This document shows positions 16,137 through 24,852 of a stretch of DNA of 64,000 nt, piece after piece. The stretch lies in assembly GCA_900548585.1 (NCBI GenBank), contig URLI01000003.1, forward strand, positions 19,464 to 83,463, given 5' to 3'. Made by a program: the position numbers and the translations under genes. The stretch is from an uncultured Prevotella sp. Its GTDB lineage: Bacteria > Bacteroidota > Bacteroidia > Bacteroidales > Bacteroidaceae. Below the pieces are notes generated by a model that saw nothing but the letters and a program-made list of their open reading frames with translations, did not search any database and was not told where the DNA came from. Numbering within the stretch: position 1 is the first letter of the stretch; every line of letters starts with the position of its first letter.

Positions 16137-17654
16137 ATGGCAAAGAAAGCATTACTGATTATCCTTGACGGATGGGGAATTGGCAACCACGGCCGTGGGG
16201 ACGTTATCCACAACACCCCCACACCATATCTCGACTATCTCAACGCGGTGTCGCCCCACTCGCAGCTGCGTGCGTCGGGGGAGGATGTCGGGCTGCCCGG
16301 CGGACAGATGGGCAACTCGGAGGTGGGACACCTCAACATCGGTGCAGGCAGGATAGTGTACCAGGACCTCGTGAAGATAAACCGCGCGTGCGATGACGGG
16401 TCGATAATGGAGAACGAGGGGATTGTGTCGGCATACACCTACGCGCAGAAGACCGGTAAGCGCCTGCACCTGATGGGTCTGACGAGCGACGGTGGCGTGC
16501 ATTCCTCGCTCGACCATCTGTTCAAACTGGTTGAGATAGGCAAGGAATACAAACTTGACAAGGTGTTCGTGCATTGCTTCATGGACGGCCGCGACACCGA
16601 CCCGAAGAGCGGCGCGGGATTTATCCGCCAGTTGCAGGAGCACTGCGAGGCGAACGGTGCGGCAATAGCGAGCATCGTGGGGCGCTTCTACGCCATGGAC
16701 CGCGACAAGCGATGGCCCCGCATAAAGGAGGCTTACGACCTGCTCGTTGAGGGCAAGGGCAAGCAGTCTGCCGACATGGTGAAGGCTATGGAGGAAAGCT
16801 ATGCCGACGGCGTGACCGACGAGTTCGTCAAGCCGATCGTCAACTCAAGGGTTGACGGGACGATACAGGAGGGCGACGCGGTCATCTTCTTCAACTTCCG
16901 CAACGACCGCGCCAAGGAGCTCACCACCGTGCTGACACAGAAGGACATGCCTGACGAGGGCATGCACACCGTGAAGGGCCTGCGCTATTACTGCATGACA
17001 CCCTACGACGCATCGTTCACCGGCGTCGGCGTCCTGTTCCCTAAGGAGAACGTGGGGAACACACTCGGGGAGTACCTCTCGAAGATGGGCAAGCGGCAGC
17101 TGCACACGGCAGAGACGGAGAAATACGCTCATGTCACGTTCTTCTTCAACGGCGGCCGCGAGGAGCCATACGAGCGTGAGGACCGCATACTCGTGCCGTC
17201 GCCGAAGGTTGCCACCTACGACCTGAAGCCGGAGATGTCGGCCCGCGAGGTGAAGGACCGCCTCGCCGGCGCTATAGGCACAAGGCAATATGATTTCATC
17301 GTGGTGAACTTCGCCAACGGCGACATGGTGGGCCACACCGGTGTCTATAACGCCATCGCGAAGGCGGTTTGCGTCGTTGACAACTGCGTGCGCGAGGTGG
17401 TGGAGGCGGCAAAGGCCAATGGCTATGAGGCAATAATCATAGCCGACCACGGCAATGCCGACAATGCGATAAACGCCGACGGCACACCGAACACCGCGCA
17501 CTCGCTGAACCCGGTGCCGTTCATATATGTCACCGACAACAACTCGGCGACGGTGAAGGACGGGCGGCTCGCCGACGTTGCTCCGTCGGTGCTCCATATC
17601 ATGGGACTGGAACAGCCGGAGGAAATGACGGGAGAATGCCTGATTTCAGACTGA
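16137..17654 (+). CDS. gpmI: 2,3-bisphosphoglycerate-independent phosphoglycerate mutase
   Basis: This 505-residue cytoplasmic glycolytic enzyme interconverts 3- and 2-phosphoglycerate using two Mn ions. The start LLIILDGWGIG holds the first metal-binding Asp; the nucleophile is Ser 61 in GQMGNSEVGH; HCFMDGRDTDP and IIIADHGNADN supply further metal and substrate residues. Length is typical for the family. It is followed by ung after 65 bp. The own promoter at 16071-16101 suggests steady expression. Confidence 0.97.
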   Translation: MAKKALLIILDGWGIGNHGRGDVIHNTPTPYLDYLNAVSPHSQLRASGEDVGLPGGQMGNSEVGHLNIGAGRIVYQDLVKINRACDDGSIMENEGIVSAYTYAQKTGKRLHLMGLTSDGGVHSSLDHLFKLVEIGKEYKLDKVFVHCFMDGRDTDPKSGAGFIRQLQEHCEANGAAIASIVGRFYAMDRDKRWPRIKEAYDLLVEGKGKQSADMVKAMEESYADGVTDEFVKPIVNSRVDGTIQEGDAVIFFNFRNDRAKELTTVLTQKDMPDEGMHTVKGLRYYCMTPYDASFTGVGVLFPKENVGNTLGEYLSKMGKRQLHTAETEKYAHVTFFFNGGREEPYEREDRILVPSPKVATYDLKPEMSAREVKDRLAGAIGTRQYDFIVVNFANGDMVGHTGVYNAIAKAVCVVDNCVREVVEAAKANGYEAIIIADHGNADNAINADGTPNTAHSLNPVPFIYVTDNNSATVKDGRLADVAPSVLHIMGLEQPEEMTGECLISD

Positions 17655-17719
17655 GGGGAGCTCGGGGGTTGATTGGGAATTTGGACGTTGACTCCTTTGC
17701 TCCTTAAAAACAACAACCA

Positions 17720-18385
17720 ATGGACGTAAGGATAGAACCATCGTGGGCTGCCCATGTCGGGGAAGAGTTTGACAAGCCGTATTTCGCCTCTCTCGTGGAT
17801 TTCGTGCGCAGGGAATATGCCGGCACGGCCTGCTATCCTCCCGGACGTGAGATATTCAATGCCTTCAACCTGTGTCCGTTCGACAAGGTGAAGGTCGTGA
17901 TAATAGGGCAGGACCCGTACCACGAGCCGGGACAGGCAGAGGGCCTTTGCTTCTCGGTAAAGGAAGGTGTCGTGCCGCCGCCGTCGCTTGTCAACATCTT
18001 CAAGGAGATTGCGAGCGACCTCGGCTCCCCGATGCCGGCAAACGGCAGCCTGCGGCGGTGGGCCTGTCAGGGCGTGCTGTTGCTCAACGCCACCCTGACG
18101 GTGCGCGCCCATCAGGCGGCCTCGCACCAGAGGCATGGCTGGGAGGAGTTCACCGACGCCTGCATCCGCGCGCTGTCGCGCGGCCGCCGGCATGTGGTGT
18201 ATATGCTGTGGGGCGGCTTTGCCCGCAGCAAGGCGAAACTCATTGATGGGCGCGACAACCTTGTGCTGCAGTGTGCCCACCCTTCGCCGCTCAGTGCAAA
18301 CCGTGGCGGATGGTTCGGCAACCGTCATTTCTCGCGCTGCAACGAGTACCTGCGCAAAAATGGATACAGTGAAATAATATGGTGA
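17720..18385 (+). CDS. ung: Uracil-DNA glycosylase
   Basis: The 221-residue protein removes uracil from DNA as the first step of base excision repair. The water-activating loop GQDPYHEPGQAEG has the catalytic Asp 65, and the C-terminal minor-groove loop HPSPLSANRGG has the catalytic His 187. Length fits family 1 enzymes. It lies 65 bp after gpmI with no separate promoter box that I can see, so co-transcription is likely. Confidence 0.97.
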   Translation: MDVRIEPSWAAHVGEEFDKPYFASLVDFVRREYAGTACYPPGREIFNAFNLCPFDKVKVVIIGQDPYHEPGQAEGLCFSVKEGVVPPPSLVNIFKEIASDLGSPMPANGSLRRWACQGVLLLNATLTVRAHQAASHQRHGWEEFTDACIRALSRGRRHVVYMLWGGFARSKAKLIDGRDNLVLQCAHPSPLSANRGGWFGNRHFSRCNEYLRKNGYSEIIW

Positions 18386-18456
18386 CGGCATCCTCTGTCC
18401 GCCGGAGGGACGAGGGTGTGTGAAGTGCATACATGGCAACAATTGGGTAAAGCGTT

Positions 18457-19098
18457 ATGAAAGACAATAGATATGCCGGCATTCTCGACATTTCGGGGGT
18501 GCTGGTGTCAAGTGACATAATCTTTGAGCGGTTCTGCTGCGATCTTGGCAAATGCAGGGGGCAGTGCTGCGTGGAAGGCGATGCCGGCGCACCGGTGACA
18601 ATGGATGAGGTGATGGAGATTGAGAACATGCTTGATGCCGTTTTCGATGATCTCTCGGAGAAGGCGCAGGAAGTGATCGTTGACCAGGGCGTGGCCTGCA
18701 CTGACATGGAAGGCGAGCTCGTGACGAGCATCGTTGAGGGGCGCGACTGCGTGTTCACCTGCTATGATGACATTGATGTTGACGGCACGAAGGTGAGCGG
18801 CTGCTGCCTGTGCCGCCTGGAGAAGGCCTATCGCTGCGGACAGTCCTCGTTCTGCAAGCCCGCCAGCTGCGCTCTCTACCCAATCCGCATGAAGACATTC
18901 GGCGATGGGGTCGTCGCCTTGAACTATGACCGCTGGGATGTCTGCGAGAGTGCGCGGGAGAAGGGCAGGCTGCTCAACATTCCCGTCTACTCTTTCCTTC
19001 GCGGCCCGCTTGTAAGGCAGTTCGGCGAAGTGTGGTACCATGAACTGGAGAGCGTTGCCGCACAGATTGACCCGCCGGAAATGAGGACGGCGTCATAG
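18457..19098 (+). CDS. DUF3109 family protein, cysteine-rich
   Basis: The 213-residue protein matches DUF3109, a Bacteroidetes-typical family of unknown function. It has many cysteines in pairs: FCCDLGKCRGQCC near residue 27, CVFTCYDD near 98, GCCLCRLEKAYRCG near 111, and FCKPASCALYP near 130. The spacing suggests metal or Fe-S binding as in zinc/iron-chelating cysteine cluster proteins; the ligand is inference. No signal peptide, so probably cytoplasmic. The stop overlaps the end of the convergent araC-type gene by 6 bp. Confidence 0.85.
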   Translation: MKDNRYAGILDISGVLVSSDIIFERFCCDLGKCRGQCCVEGDAGAPVTMDEVMEIENMLDAVFDDLSEKAQEVIVDQGVACTDMEGELVTSIVEGRDCVFTCYDDIDVDGTKVSGCCLCRLEKAYRCGQSSFCKPASCALYPIRMKTFGDGVVALNYDRWDVCESAREKGRLLNIPVYSFLRGPLVRQFGEVWYHELESVAAQIDPPEMRTAS

Positions 19099-19977
19099 TC
19101 TCCTGTACCTTGATGGCGAGACGCCGACGCGTTCCTTGAAGAATTTGCCCAGGAACGACTGGTTGGGGAAATGCAGGTACTGCGAAATCTCCTTTATGCT
19201 CATGTTGGTGTTCTTCAGCATCACGCGTATCTCGAGCGTTACGTAGTTGTCAATCCACGCTATCGGTGTGCGCTTGCTCACCGTCTTCACTGTCTCGGAA
19301 AGGTATTTCGGTGTTATGCACAGTTGTTCGGCATACCATCCCACGCGTCTCTCTTTCCGGAAATTGTCCTCCACAAGTTTTATGAACGATGTGAATATGG
19401 CCTCCGCGCGTGTCTGGCGCCTGCTGCTTGCCGCCTGCAGGCGGTATATCACGTTGCTGACGTCGTATATCATTGTCATCATCATCGACCTCACGACATC
19501 CGTCCTGAAATGGTGGTCCTTGTCACCAATCTTTATTTCTATGGCTTTGTAGTATGCCTTTATTGCCGTTATCTCCTTTTGCGTGAGTGCGAAAACCGGG
19601 TGTGTGCGGCTGAACAGGAACAGTTGTGACAGTTCGTGCATGCCCTTTATCGTCTCGCGCAGGAATTCGTTGGAAATCAGTATGCAGATGCCCTTGCTGT
19701 CATCGGACAGCGTGTAGTCGGCTATCACGTTTCCCTCGTTTATGATTATCATGTCGCCTGCGTTCACGACATGTTCCTTCGTGTCAAGGCTGTAGCGCGC
19801 GTATCCCTGCGTGAATATGCCCATCATCATGCACTTCATCCTGCGCGGGCCGTCCGGCAGCGGCAGTTCCTCAATGTCGTCGATGAGCAGCAGCTCGTCG
19901 TCTATGTGGCATCCGTCGTGCAAAGCCCTCACGCTCTTTATCGTTATCTCGTTGATGTTCAGTTTTTCCATATTCAT
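19093..19977 (-). CDS. AraC family transcriptional regulator
   Basis: This 294-residue protein has an N-terminal sensing region (about 1-180) of cupin-like style and a C-terminal AraC double helix-turn-helix (about 195-294): EQLCITPKYLSETVK for the first and SIKEISQYLHFPNQSFLGKFFKERVGVSPSRYRR for the second. The signal it senses and its targets are unknown. It starts 18 bp after the gyrB stop on the same strand and may be co-transcribed with gyrB. The stop overlaps the DUF3109 gene on the other strand. Confidence 0.9.
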   Translation of the reverse strand: MNMEKLNINEITIKSVRALHDGCHIDDELLLIDDIEELPLPDGPRRMKCMMMGIFTQGYARYSLDTKEHVVNAGDMIIINEGNVIADYTLSDDSKGICILISNEFLRETIKGMHELSQLFLFSRTHPVFALTQKEITAIKAYYKAIEIKIGDKDHHFRTDVVRSMMMTMIYDVSNVIYRLQAASSRRQTRAEAIFTSFIKLVEDNFRKERRVGWYAEQLCITPKYLSETVKTVSKRTPIAWIDNYVTLEIRVMLKNTNMSIKEISQYLHFPNQSFLGKFFKERVGVSPSRYRRL

Positions 19978-19995
19978 GTCGTTGTGGCATGTCGT

Positions 19996-21966
19996 TCATG
20001 CGTCGATGTTGGCGTATGTGGCGTTCTTCTCTATGAAAAGCCGCCGTGGCTCCACGTCGTCGCCCATCAGCATCGAGAACACCTCGTCTGCCGCCGCCGC
20101 GTCTTCCACGGTGACCTGTTTCAGCAGTCTTGTCTTCGGGTCCATCGTGGTTTCCCACAGTTGCTCGGGGTTCATCTCTCCCAGACCCTTGTACCGCTGC
20201 GTGTGAAGCTGGCTGCTGTTCTCGTCGCCGGCGACATACCTGTCGATGAACTGCTGCCTCTGTTGTTCGGTGTAGCAGTACTCGCTCACTTTCTTGAACG
20301 TGCATTTGTACAGCGGCGGCGTTGCTATATACAGGTGTCCCTCCTGTATCACGCGCGGCATGAAACGGTAGAAGAGTGTCATTATCAGCGTGTCGATGTG
20401 CGAGCCATCGACGTCGGCATCGGTCATTATTATTATTTTGTCGTAGCGCAGTTTGTCGATGTTGGCCTCCTTGTCGTCCTCGCCGTCAACTCCGAAGCGC
20501 ACCCCGATGCTCTGTATTATGTTCATCACCGACTCTGCCTCGAACACTTTGTGCCACTGCACCTTCTCCACGTTGAGTATCTTTCCGCGCAGCGGCAGTA
20601 TTGCCTGTGTGTAGCGGTCGCGTCCCTGTTTTGCCGAGCCGCCTGCGGAGTCGCCCTCCACGAGGAATATCTCGCTCGTCTTGGGGTCTTTGTTCGAGCA
20701 GTCGGCCAGTTTCCCGGGCAGTCCACCGCCCGTCATGGGGTTCTTTCGCTGCACGCTCTCCCTTGCCTTGCGTGCCGCTATGCGCGCCGTTGCCGCCAGC
20801 ACGACCTTGTCGCAAATCAGTTTCGCCTCTTTCGGGTGTTCCTCGAGGTAGTTTGCCAGTGCCTCGCCCACGGCCTGCTGCACTGCTCCTGACACCTCCG
20901 AGTTCCCGAGTTTCGTCTTTGTCTGTCCCTCAAACTGCGGCTCTGCCACCTTGATGGAAATCACCGCCGTCAGTCCTTCGCGGAAGTCCTCGCCCGCGAT
21001 CTCAATCTTTGCCTTCTCAATCTGCTTTGCTATCTGTGGCTCTGCGTCGGCGTATGACTTCAGCGTGCGTGTCAGCGCCATGCGGAAGCCGGTGAGGTGT
21101 GTGCCTCCCTCGATTGTGTTTATGTTGTTTACGTATGAGTGTATGTTCTCGTTGTAGTCGGTGTTGTACATCACAGCCACCTCTATCGGTATGCCCTGTT
21201 TCTCGGTTTTCAGGTAGATCACGTCGTCGAACAGGTGTGTCCTGTGTCGGTCAACGTATCTGACGAACTCCTTCAGCCCGTCTTTCGCGTGGAACACCTC
21301 TTGCTTCGTTTTGCCGTCCTCGTCGGGGCGCAGGTCTGTCAGGGTGATTGTTATGCCGGCGTTGAGGTATGCCAGCTCGCGCATGCGCTTGGCGATTATG
21401 TCATATTTGTATGTCGTCGTCGTGAATATCGTCGGGTCTGGCCAGAACTGCTGCCGCGTGCCGGTCTTGTCGGTCTCGCCGACCACCTTCACCGGATACA
21501 TCGGTTTGCCCTTTCTGTACTCCTGCTGGTATATCTTTCCGTTGCGGAACACCTGCGACATCATGTGTCCCGACAGGGCGTTCACGCAGCTCACGCCCAC
21601 TCCGTGGAGTCCTCCGCTCACCTTGTATGAGCCTTTGTCGAACTTTCCTCCGGCGTGCAGCACGGTCATCACCACCTCGAGTGCCGACTTGTGCAGTTTC
21701 TCGTGCTCGTCGACCGGTATTCCGCGGCCGTTGTCCTGCACGGTTATCGAGTTGTCCTCGTTTATCGTCACCTCTATGTGCGTGCAGAACCCGGCCATCG
21801 CCTCGTCGATGGAGTTGTCCACTGTCTCGTTCACCAAATGGTGCAGTCCCTTTTCCGATATGTCTCCGATATACATTGCCGGACGCTTGCGCACAGCCTC
21901 GAGTCCCTCCAGGACCTGAATGTTGCTGGCGGAATAGTTGTTCCGGTCATTATGATTTTCTGCCAT
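19996..21966 (-). CDS. gyrB: DNA gyrase subunit B
   Basis: The 656-residue protein is the ATPase subunit of gyrase. The GHKL ATP site includes ETVDNSIDEAMAG, DNGRGIPV and GGLHGVGVSCVNALS; the Toprim domain shows LVEGDSAGGSAKQGRD and MTDADVDGSHI; the C-terminal part has KGLGEMNPEQLWETTMDP. Length and motifs favour GyrB over ParE. A -7 box TAACTTTG (complement of 21991-21998) lies about 25 bp upstream of the ATG on the minus strand, with a weak -33 box. Confidence 0.96.
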   Translation of the reverse strand: MAENHNDRNNYSASNIQVLEGLEAVRKRPAMYIGDISEKGLHHLVNETVDNSIDEAMAGFCTHIEVTINEDNSITVQDNGRGIPVDEHEKLHKSALEVVMTVLHAGGKFDKGSYKVSGGLHGVGVSCVNALSGHMMSQVFRNGKIYQQEYRKGKPMYPVKVVGETDKTGTRQQFWPDPTIFTTTTYKYDIIAKRMRELAYLNAGITITLTDLRPDEDGKTKQEVFHAKDGLKEFVRYVDRHRTHLFDDVIYLKTEKQGIPIEVAVMYNTDYNENIHSYVNNINTIEGGTHLTGFRMALTRTLKSYADAEPQIAKQIEKAKIEIAGEDFREGLTAVISIKVAEPQFEGQTKTKLGNSEVSGAVQQAVGEALANYLEEHPKEAKLICDKVVLAATARIAARKARESVQRKNPMTGGGLPGKLADCSNKDPKTSEIFLVEGDSAGGSAKQGRDRYTQAILPLRGKILNVEKVQWHKVFEAESVMNIIQSIGVRFGVDGEDDKEANIDKLRYDKIIIMTDADVDGSHIDTLIMTLFYRFMPRVIQEGHLYIATPPLYKCTFKKVSEYCYTEQQRQQFIDRYVAGDENSSQLHTQRYKGLGEMNPEQLWETTMDPKTRLLKQVTVEDAAAADEVFSMLMGDDVEPRRLFIEKNATYANIDA

Positions 21967-22048
21967 TCTATGTATTTATATTATAGTTTGCAAAGTTAGC
22001 AAATTATGTCCGAACTACGAAATGCGAATTGCTAAAAATAATAAAATA

Positions 22049-22080
22049 AAAAGACCACTACCCTCACGGGCAATGGTCCC
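22049..22080 (-). terminator. Rho-independent terminator of rpsT
   Basis: On the minus strand, GACCATT pairs with AGTGGTC (one G-T pair), an inner GC-rich stem closes the loop, and a CTTTTTATTTT tract follows. It sits about 40 bp after the rpsT stop and ahead of gyrB, so the two genes are separate units. Confidence 0.75.
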
Positions 22081-22119
22081 AGTCTAATCCTATGAAAAAT
22101 TTATTTATTATTTTGCCTT

Positions 22120-22374
22120 TTAATCCAATCCGTTGATATGCTTGATGAGACCTGACTTCAGGTTCGCAGCCTTATTCTTGTGAATAATGTGCTTCGTTGC
22201 CAGTTTGTCAATCAACTTCTGAACGTAGGGGAACTGCTTCAGTGCCTCGTCCTTGTCTGTCATCGCGCGCAGCTTGCGCACGGCGTTGCGCATTGTCTTA
22301 GCGTAGTACTTGTTGTGCAGAGTGCGTGTCTTTGTCTGACGAATTCTTTTCTCTGCCGACTTGTGGTTTGCCAT
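22120..22374 (-). CDS. rpsT: 30S ribosomal protein S20
   Basis: The 84-residue basic protein starts at the ATG at 22372-22374 (MANHKSAEKRIRQ), the typical S20 N-terminus. A longer in-frame extension to 22497 has no family match and is rejected. S20 binds 16S rRNA in the small subunit. The next gene upstream on this strand is tRNA-Glu, 182 bp away, with no clear promoter box in between, so rpsT may share its promoter. Confidence 0.96.
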   Translation of the reverse strand: MANHKSAEKRIRQTKTRTLHNKYYAKTMRNAVRKLRAMTDKDEALKQFPYVQKLIDKLATKHIIHKNKAANLKSGLIKHINGLD

Positions 22375-22556
22375 TTCTTTTGTTGTTTTGAAAGTTTTTT
22401 TGATAGCCTTTGGGTCTTGCGCCACTACGGCTGCCCTGGGCGGATTTTTGCGGTTTCCCGCAGTTTGAAAATCCTCTGCCACCGTTTCGCCCCGCACCCC
22501 GCCTGGTGGCGTGGAAGCATGGCTACCGCATCGCTGCGCAGATGACAGAATATTCC

Positions 22557-22631
22557 TGGTAGTCCCTAGGAGAGTCGAACTCCTCTTTAGAGAATGAAAA
22601 TCTCTCGTCCTAACCGATAGACGAAGGGACC
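22557..22631 (-). tRNA. tRNA-Glu (anticodon UUC), CCA encoded
   Basis: Read on the minus strand, the 75-nt gene folds as a full cloverleaf: acceptor GGTCCCT/AGGGACT, anticodon stem AGAGA/TCTCT with loop TTTTCAT giving anticodon TTC, T-arm GGAGTTCGACTCTCC. The 3' CCA is encoded (22557-22559). It is preceded by an excellent promoter and followed by rpsT. Confidence 0.96.
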
Positions 22632-22648
22632 GTCACTTTTAGCGGATG

Positions 22649-22680
22649 CAAAGGTACTCATTTTATTCGTCCCTCGCAAA
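22649..22680 (-). promoter_or_regulatory. Promoter of tRNA-Glu
   Basis: On the minus strand, TTTG (complement of 22677-22680), exactly 20 bp, then TACCTTTG (complement of 22649-22656). Predicted start about 10 nt before the mature tRNA end. It is divergent from the recO promoter 27 bp away. Confidence 0.82.
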
Positions 22681-22706
22681 TTTTGCACAATGTTTTTTCG
22701 TTTTGA

Positions 22707-22737
22707 TTGCTTTTTTTGTTTATTATTAGTAATTTTG
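22707..22737 (+). promoter_or_regulatory. Promoter of recO
   Basis: TTG (22707-22709), 20 bp, TAATTTTG (22730-22737). The predicted start falls within a few nt of the ATG at 22749, so the recO message would have almost no leader. Confidence 0.6.
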
Positions 22738-22748
22738 CATTCCGTATT

Positions 22749-23474
22749 ATGAATGAGAAGACCAGGGCCATTGTGCTGCACACGCTGAAATACGGCGACA
22801 GCAAGGTAATCGTTGACCTTCTGTGCCGCGCCACGGGGCGCACGGCGTGCATCGTCTCTGTGCCGAGGACACGGAAGGGCAGGGTGCAGTTGCAGGCGCT
22901 GCAGCCGCTCACGCTGCTCGACGCGGAGCTCAGCGTGCGCCCTGGCGCACGGCTTCAGCGTATCCGCGACATGCGCATGCCGCACCCGTTCGCCTCCATA
23001 CCGTTCTCGCCCGGCAAGATGTCGATAGCACTGTTCCTTGCCGAGTTCCTCTACCATGCCACCCGGGGCGAGCAGCGCAACGAGGCGCTCTTCGACTATG
23101 TTGAGAAAAGCATATCATGGCTCGACGGTTGCCTCCCGCCGTATGCCAGTTTCCATCTCGTATTCATGATGCACGTCGCGCGTTTCATCGGCTTCTATCC
23201 CAACGTGGACGACTACCGCGATGGCGACCTGTTCGACCTGCGCGATGCAGTGTTCACCAGCGACGTGCCGTGTCATCCCGACTGCCTCTCGCCCGAAGAC
23301 GCCGCACGCCTGCACCGCCTTGTCCGCATGGACTATGCAACGATGCGCCTGTTCGCCATGTCGCACGACGACCGCAACCGCATAGCCGAAGGCATACTAA
23401 GGTACTACCGCCTCCACGTTGACGGTTTCCCCGAGATGCGGTCGCTCGCCGTGCTGCGCGAACTGTGGAAATGA
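22749..23474 (+). CDS. recO: DNA repair protein RecO
   Basis: The 241-residue protein begins at ATG 22749 (MNEKTRAIVLHTLKYGDSKVIVDLL), which matches the N-terminal OB fold of RecO; the longer frame to 22707 runs through the promoter and is rejected. RecO works with RecR and RecF to load RecA at gaps. The C-terminal helical half (AEFLYHATRGEQRNEALFDYVEKSI) fits the family. The zinc-finger cysteines found in some RecO proteins are largely absent (only CHPDC near residue 178). Confidence 0.93.
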   Translation: MNEKTRAIVLHTLKYGDSKVIVDLLCRATGRTACIVSVPRTRKGRVQLQALQPLTLLDAELSVRPGARLQRIRDMRMPHPFASIPFSPGKMSIALFLAEFLYHATRGEQRNEALFDYVEKSISWLDGCLPPYASFHLVFMMHVARFIGFYPNVDDYRDGDLFDLRDAVFTSDVPCHPDCLSPEDAARLHRLVRMDYATMRLFAMSHDDRNRIAEGILRYYRLHVDGFPEMRSLAVLRELWK

Positions 23475-23503
23475 GCCTGCCCGGCTAACCTTTCCGCACT
23501 AAT

Positions 23504-24229
23504 TCAAGGCCATCTAGCCTCATCTATGTTTTTTAGTCCTGTATACATTGATGCCACTTGTCCGTAACTTAAAAACTTCACACGCTTCACTATCGGGGAA
23601 AGCATGGAAACATCGACCTTTTCATCGAATTCTTTTCGCCGTCTGATGTCCGCGACGATATAAAACCTTGCGAAGAAGTCTTGCAACTCATAGAACTTCG
23701 AGAGCGAATTTTTAATGTCTGTCGTATGCTCCACTTCATAGAAATCCGTTGGCATGCCACGCTCATTAAACCATATAACGTCAACGGTCCTTGCTTTTCT
23801 CAACAGTTTTTCGTAAGTGAAACTGGGCAGCACGGTTGTATCTGCGACATCACCCAAACGAGCGTCTATAAACATCCTGCCCTTGTCTTGTGCAGGAACA
23901 TACGTGGACTTGTTGCTGTACTTGCCAATCTCGACCAGCAATCCCTGGTAATAGCCGTGGCTGAATTGCTCCTCGCTGTGTTTGTCACCACCCTTCAGGT
24001 TAAACCTTCCGAGTACGGTTTTGCGGCAACTTTCCAAAGCCCACAGGCCTGGTTGTATCCGGAAGAACTCTTTGCTTTCCTGAACTATGCGCCTCACCGT
24101 TGCCTCCGGGGTCTTTGTTCTCCACGCAGAAAAGTCGACTACTTCGTTAAGCCTGCGCAGTGTTGCAAAGCCACCAGCTTTTTTCATTGCCTCAACTACC
24201 TGGCGTTCTTGTGTGCAACCTTGTTTCAT
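23504..24229 (-). CDS. HARE-HTH-like domain plus PD-(D/E)xK nuclease-like protein
   Basis: No exact family is recognised. From the ATG at 24229 the product has 241 residues; a TTG-started extension of 12 residues to 24265 is possible. Residues 7-66 look like a HARE-HTH winged helix (VVEAMKKAGGFATLRRLNEV, then RTKTPEATVRRIVQ and FFRIQPGLWAL), a domain known from restriction enzymes and chromatin proteins. Residues 145-195 show a nuclease-like D...ExE pattern (VDVIWF with D150, then FYEVEHTTDIKNSL with E165 and E167). It stands alone between recO and yqeY with no methylase nearby. A role in defence or nucleic acid processing is inference. Confidence 0.6.
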   Translation of the reverse strand: MKQGCTQERQVVEAMKKAGGFATLRRLNEVVDFSAWRTKTPEATVRRIVQESKEFFRIQPGLWALESCRKTVLGRFNLKGGDKHSEEQFSHGYYQGLLVEIGKYSNKSTYVPAQDKGRMFIDARLGDVADTTVLPSFTYEKLLRKARTVDVIWFNERGMPTDFYEVEHTTDIKNSLSKFYELQDFFARFYIVADIRRRKEFDEKVDVSMLSPIVKRVKFLSYGQVASMYTGLKNIDEARWP

Positions 24230-24394
24230 AATAATCCATATTGTTGTTTTTCCCGTAAATGACAAAACTTTTCGCCGGGTAAATTGGGCGGTTTTACTTT
24301 ACGGATCGCCTTGTAACGGGAAGCCGTTCCACGCAAGCGGGGAAATCCCCGATGCCGTTTTGGGAATGCATTGCCTTGAGGCAAGGAGGCTGCT

Positions 24395-24841
24395 TCATGC
24401 CAGCAGGCTCCGCACGATGGCCGAGATCCTGCCGCCCTCGGCGCGTCCCGCCATCTGCCTGCTTGCCACGCCCATCACCTTGCCCATGTCCTTCAGCGAC
24501 GACGCGCCGGTCTGTGCGATTATCTCCTTCACCTCTTTCCCTATTTCCTCGTCGGAGAGTTGCTTGGGCAGGTACTCCTCCATCACCTCCACCTGCGCCA
24601 GTTCCGCGCCGGCGAGGTCCCCGCGCCCTGCGGCGTTGTACGTTTCGGCGGTTTCCTTGCCCTGCTTGGCGAGTTTCGCTATTATCCTCAGGGCGTCCGC
24701 GTCGGCGAGGGTGTCGCCTGCCCCTGGCGCCGTCTTTGCCTCGAGGAACACTTTCTTTATGTTGCGCAGGGTCTCGAGCCGCACCTTGTCGCGCGCCTTC
24801 ATTGCGGCCTTGATGTCTTCACTGATTTTGTCGAATAACAT
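24395..24841 (-). CDS. yqeY: GatB/YqeY domain-containing protein
   Basis: The 148-residue protein fits the YqeY family (MLFDKISEDIKAAMKARDK, then LRNIKKVFLEAKT, EVEVMEEYLPKQLS-like segment and DMGKVMGVASRQMAGRAEGGRI at the end), related to the tail domain of the GatB amidotransferase subunit. Its cellular role is unclear; a tRNA-linked function is assumed from the fold. It lies 11 bp after ftsZ, a neighbour relation often seen in Bacteroidetes, and closes the dcw cluster. Confidence 0.93.
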   Translation of the reverse strand: MLFDKISEDIKAAMKARDKVRLETLRNIKKVFLEAKTAPGAGDTLADADALRIIAKLAKQGKETAETYNAAGRGDLAGAELAQVEVMEEYLPKQLSDEEIGKEVKEIIAQTGASSLKDMGKVMGVASRQMAGRAEGGRISAIVRSLLA

Positions 24842-24852
24842 ATTTTTGATTT

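Noticed and set aside
19636..20892. Open frame of 418 codons on the plus strand opposite araC and gyrB
   Set aside because: It spans two well-supported genes on the other strand and has shadow-like composition and no start context.
22375..22497. N-terminal extension of rpsT
   Set aside because: The extra 41 residues have no match to S20, whose typical N-terminus MANHKSAEKR starts at 22374.
23479..23503. Terminator between recO and the convergent nuclease-like gene
   Set aside because: The short gap has no stem of useful length and no T-run on either strand.
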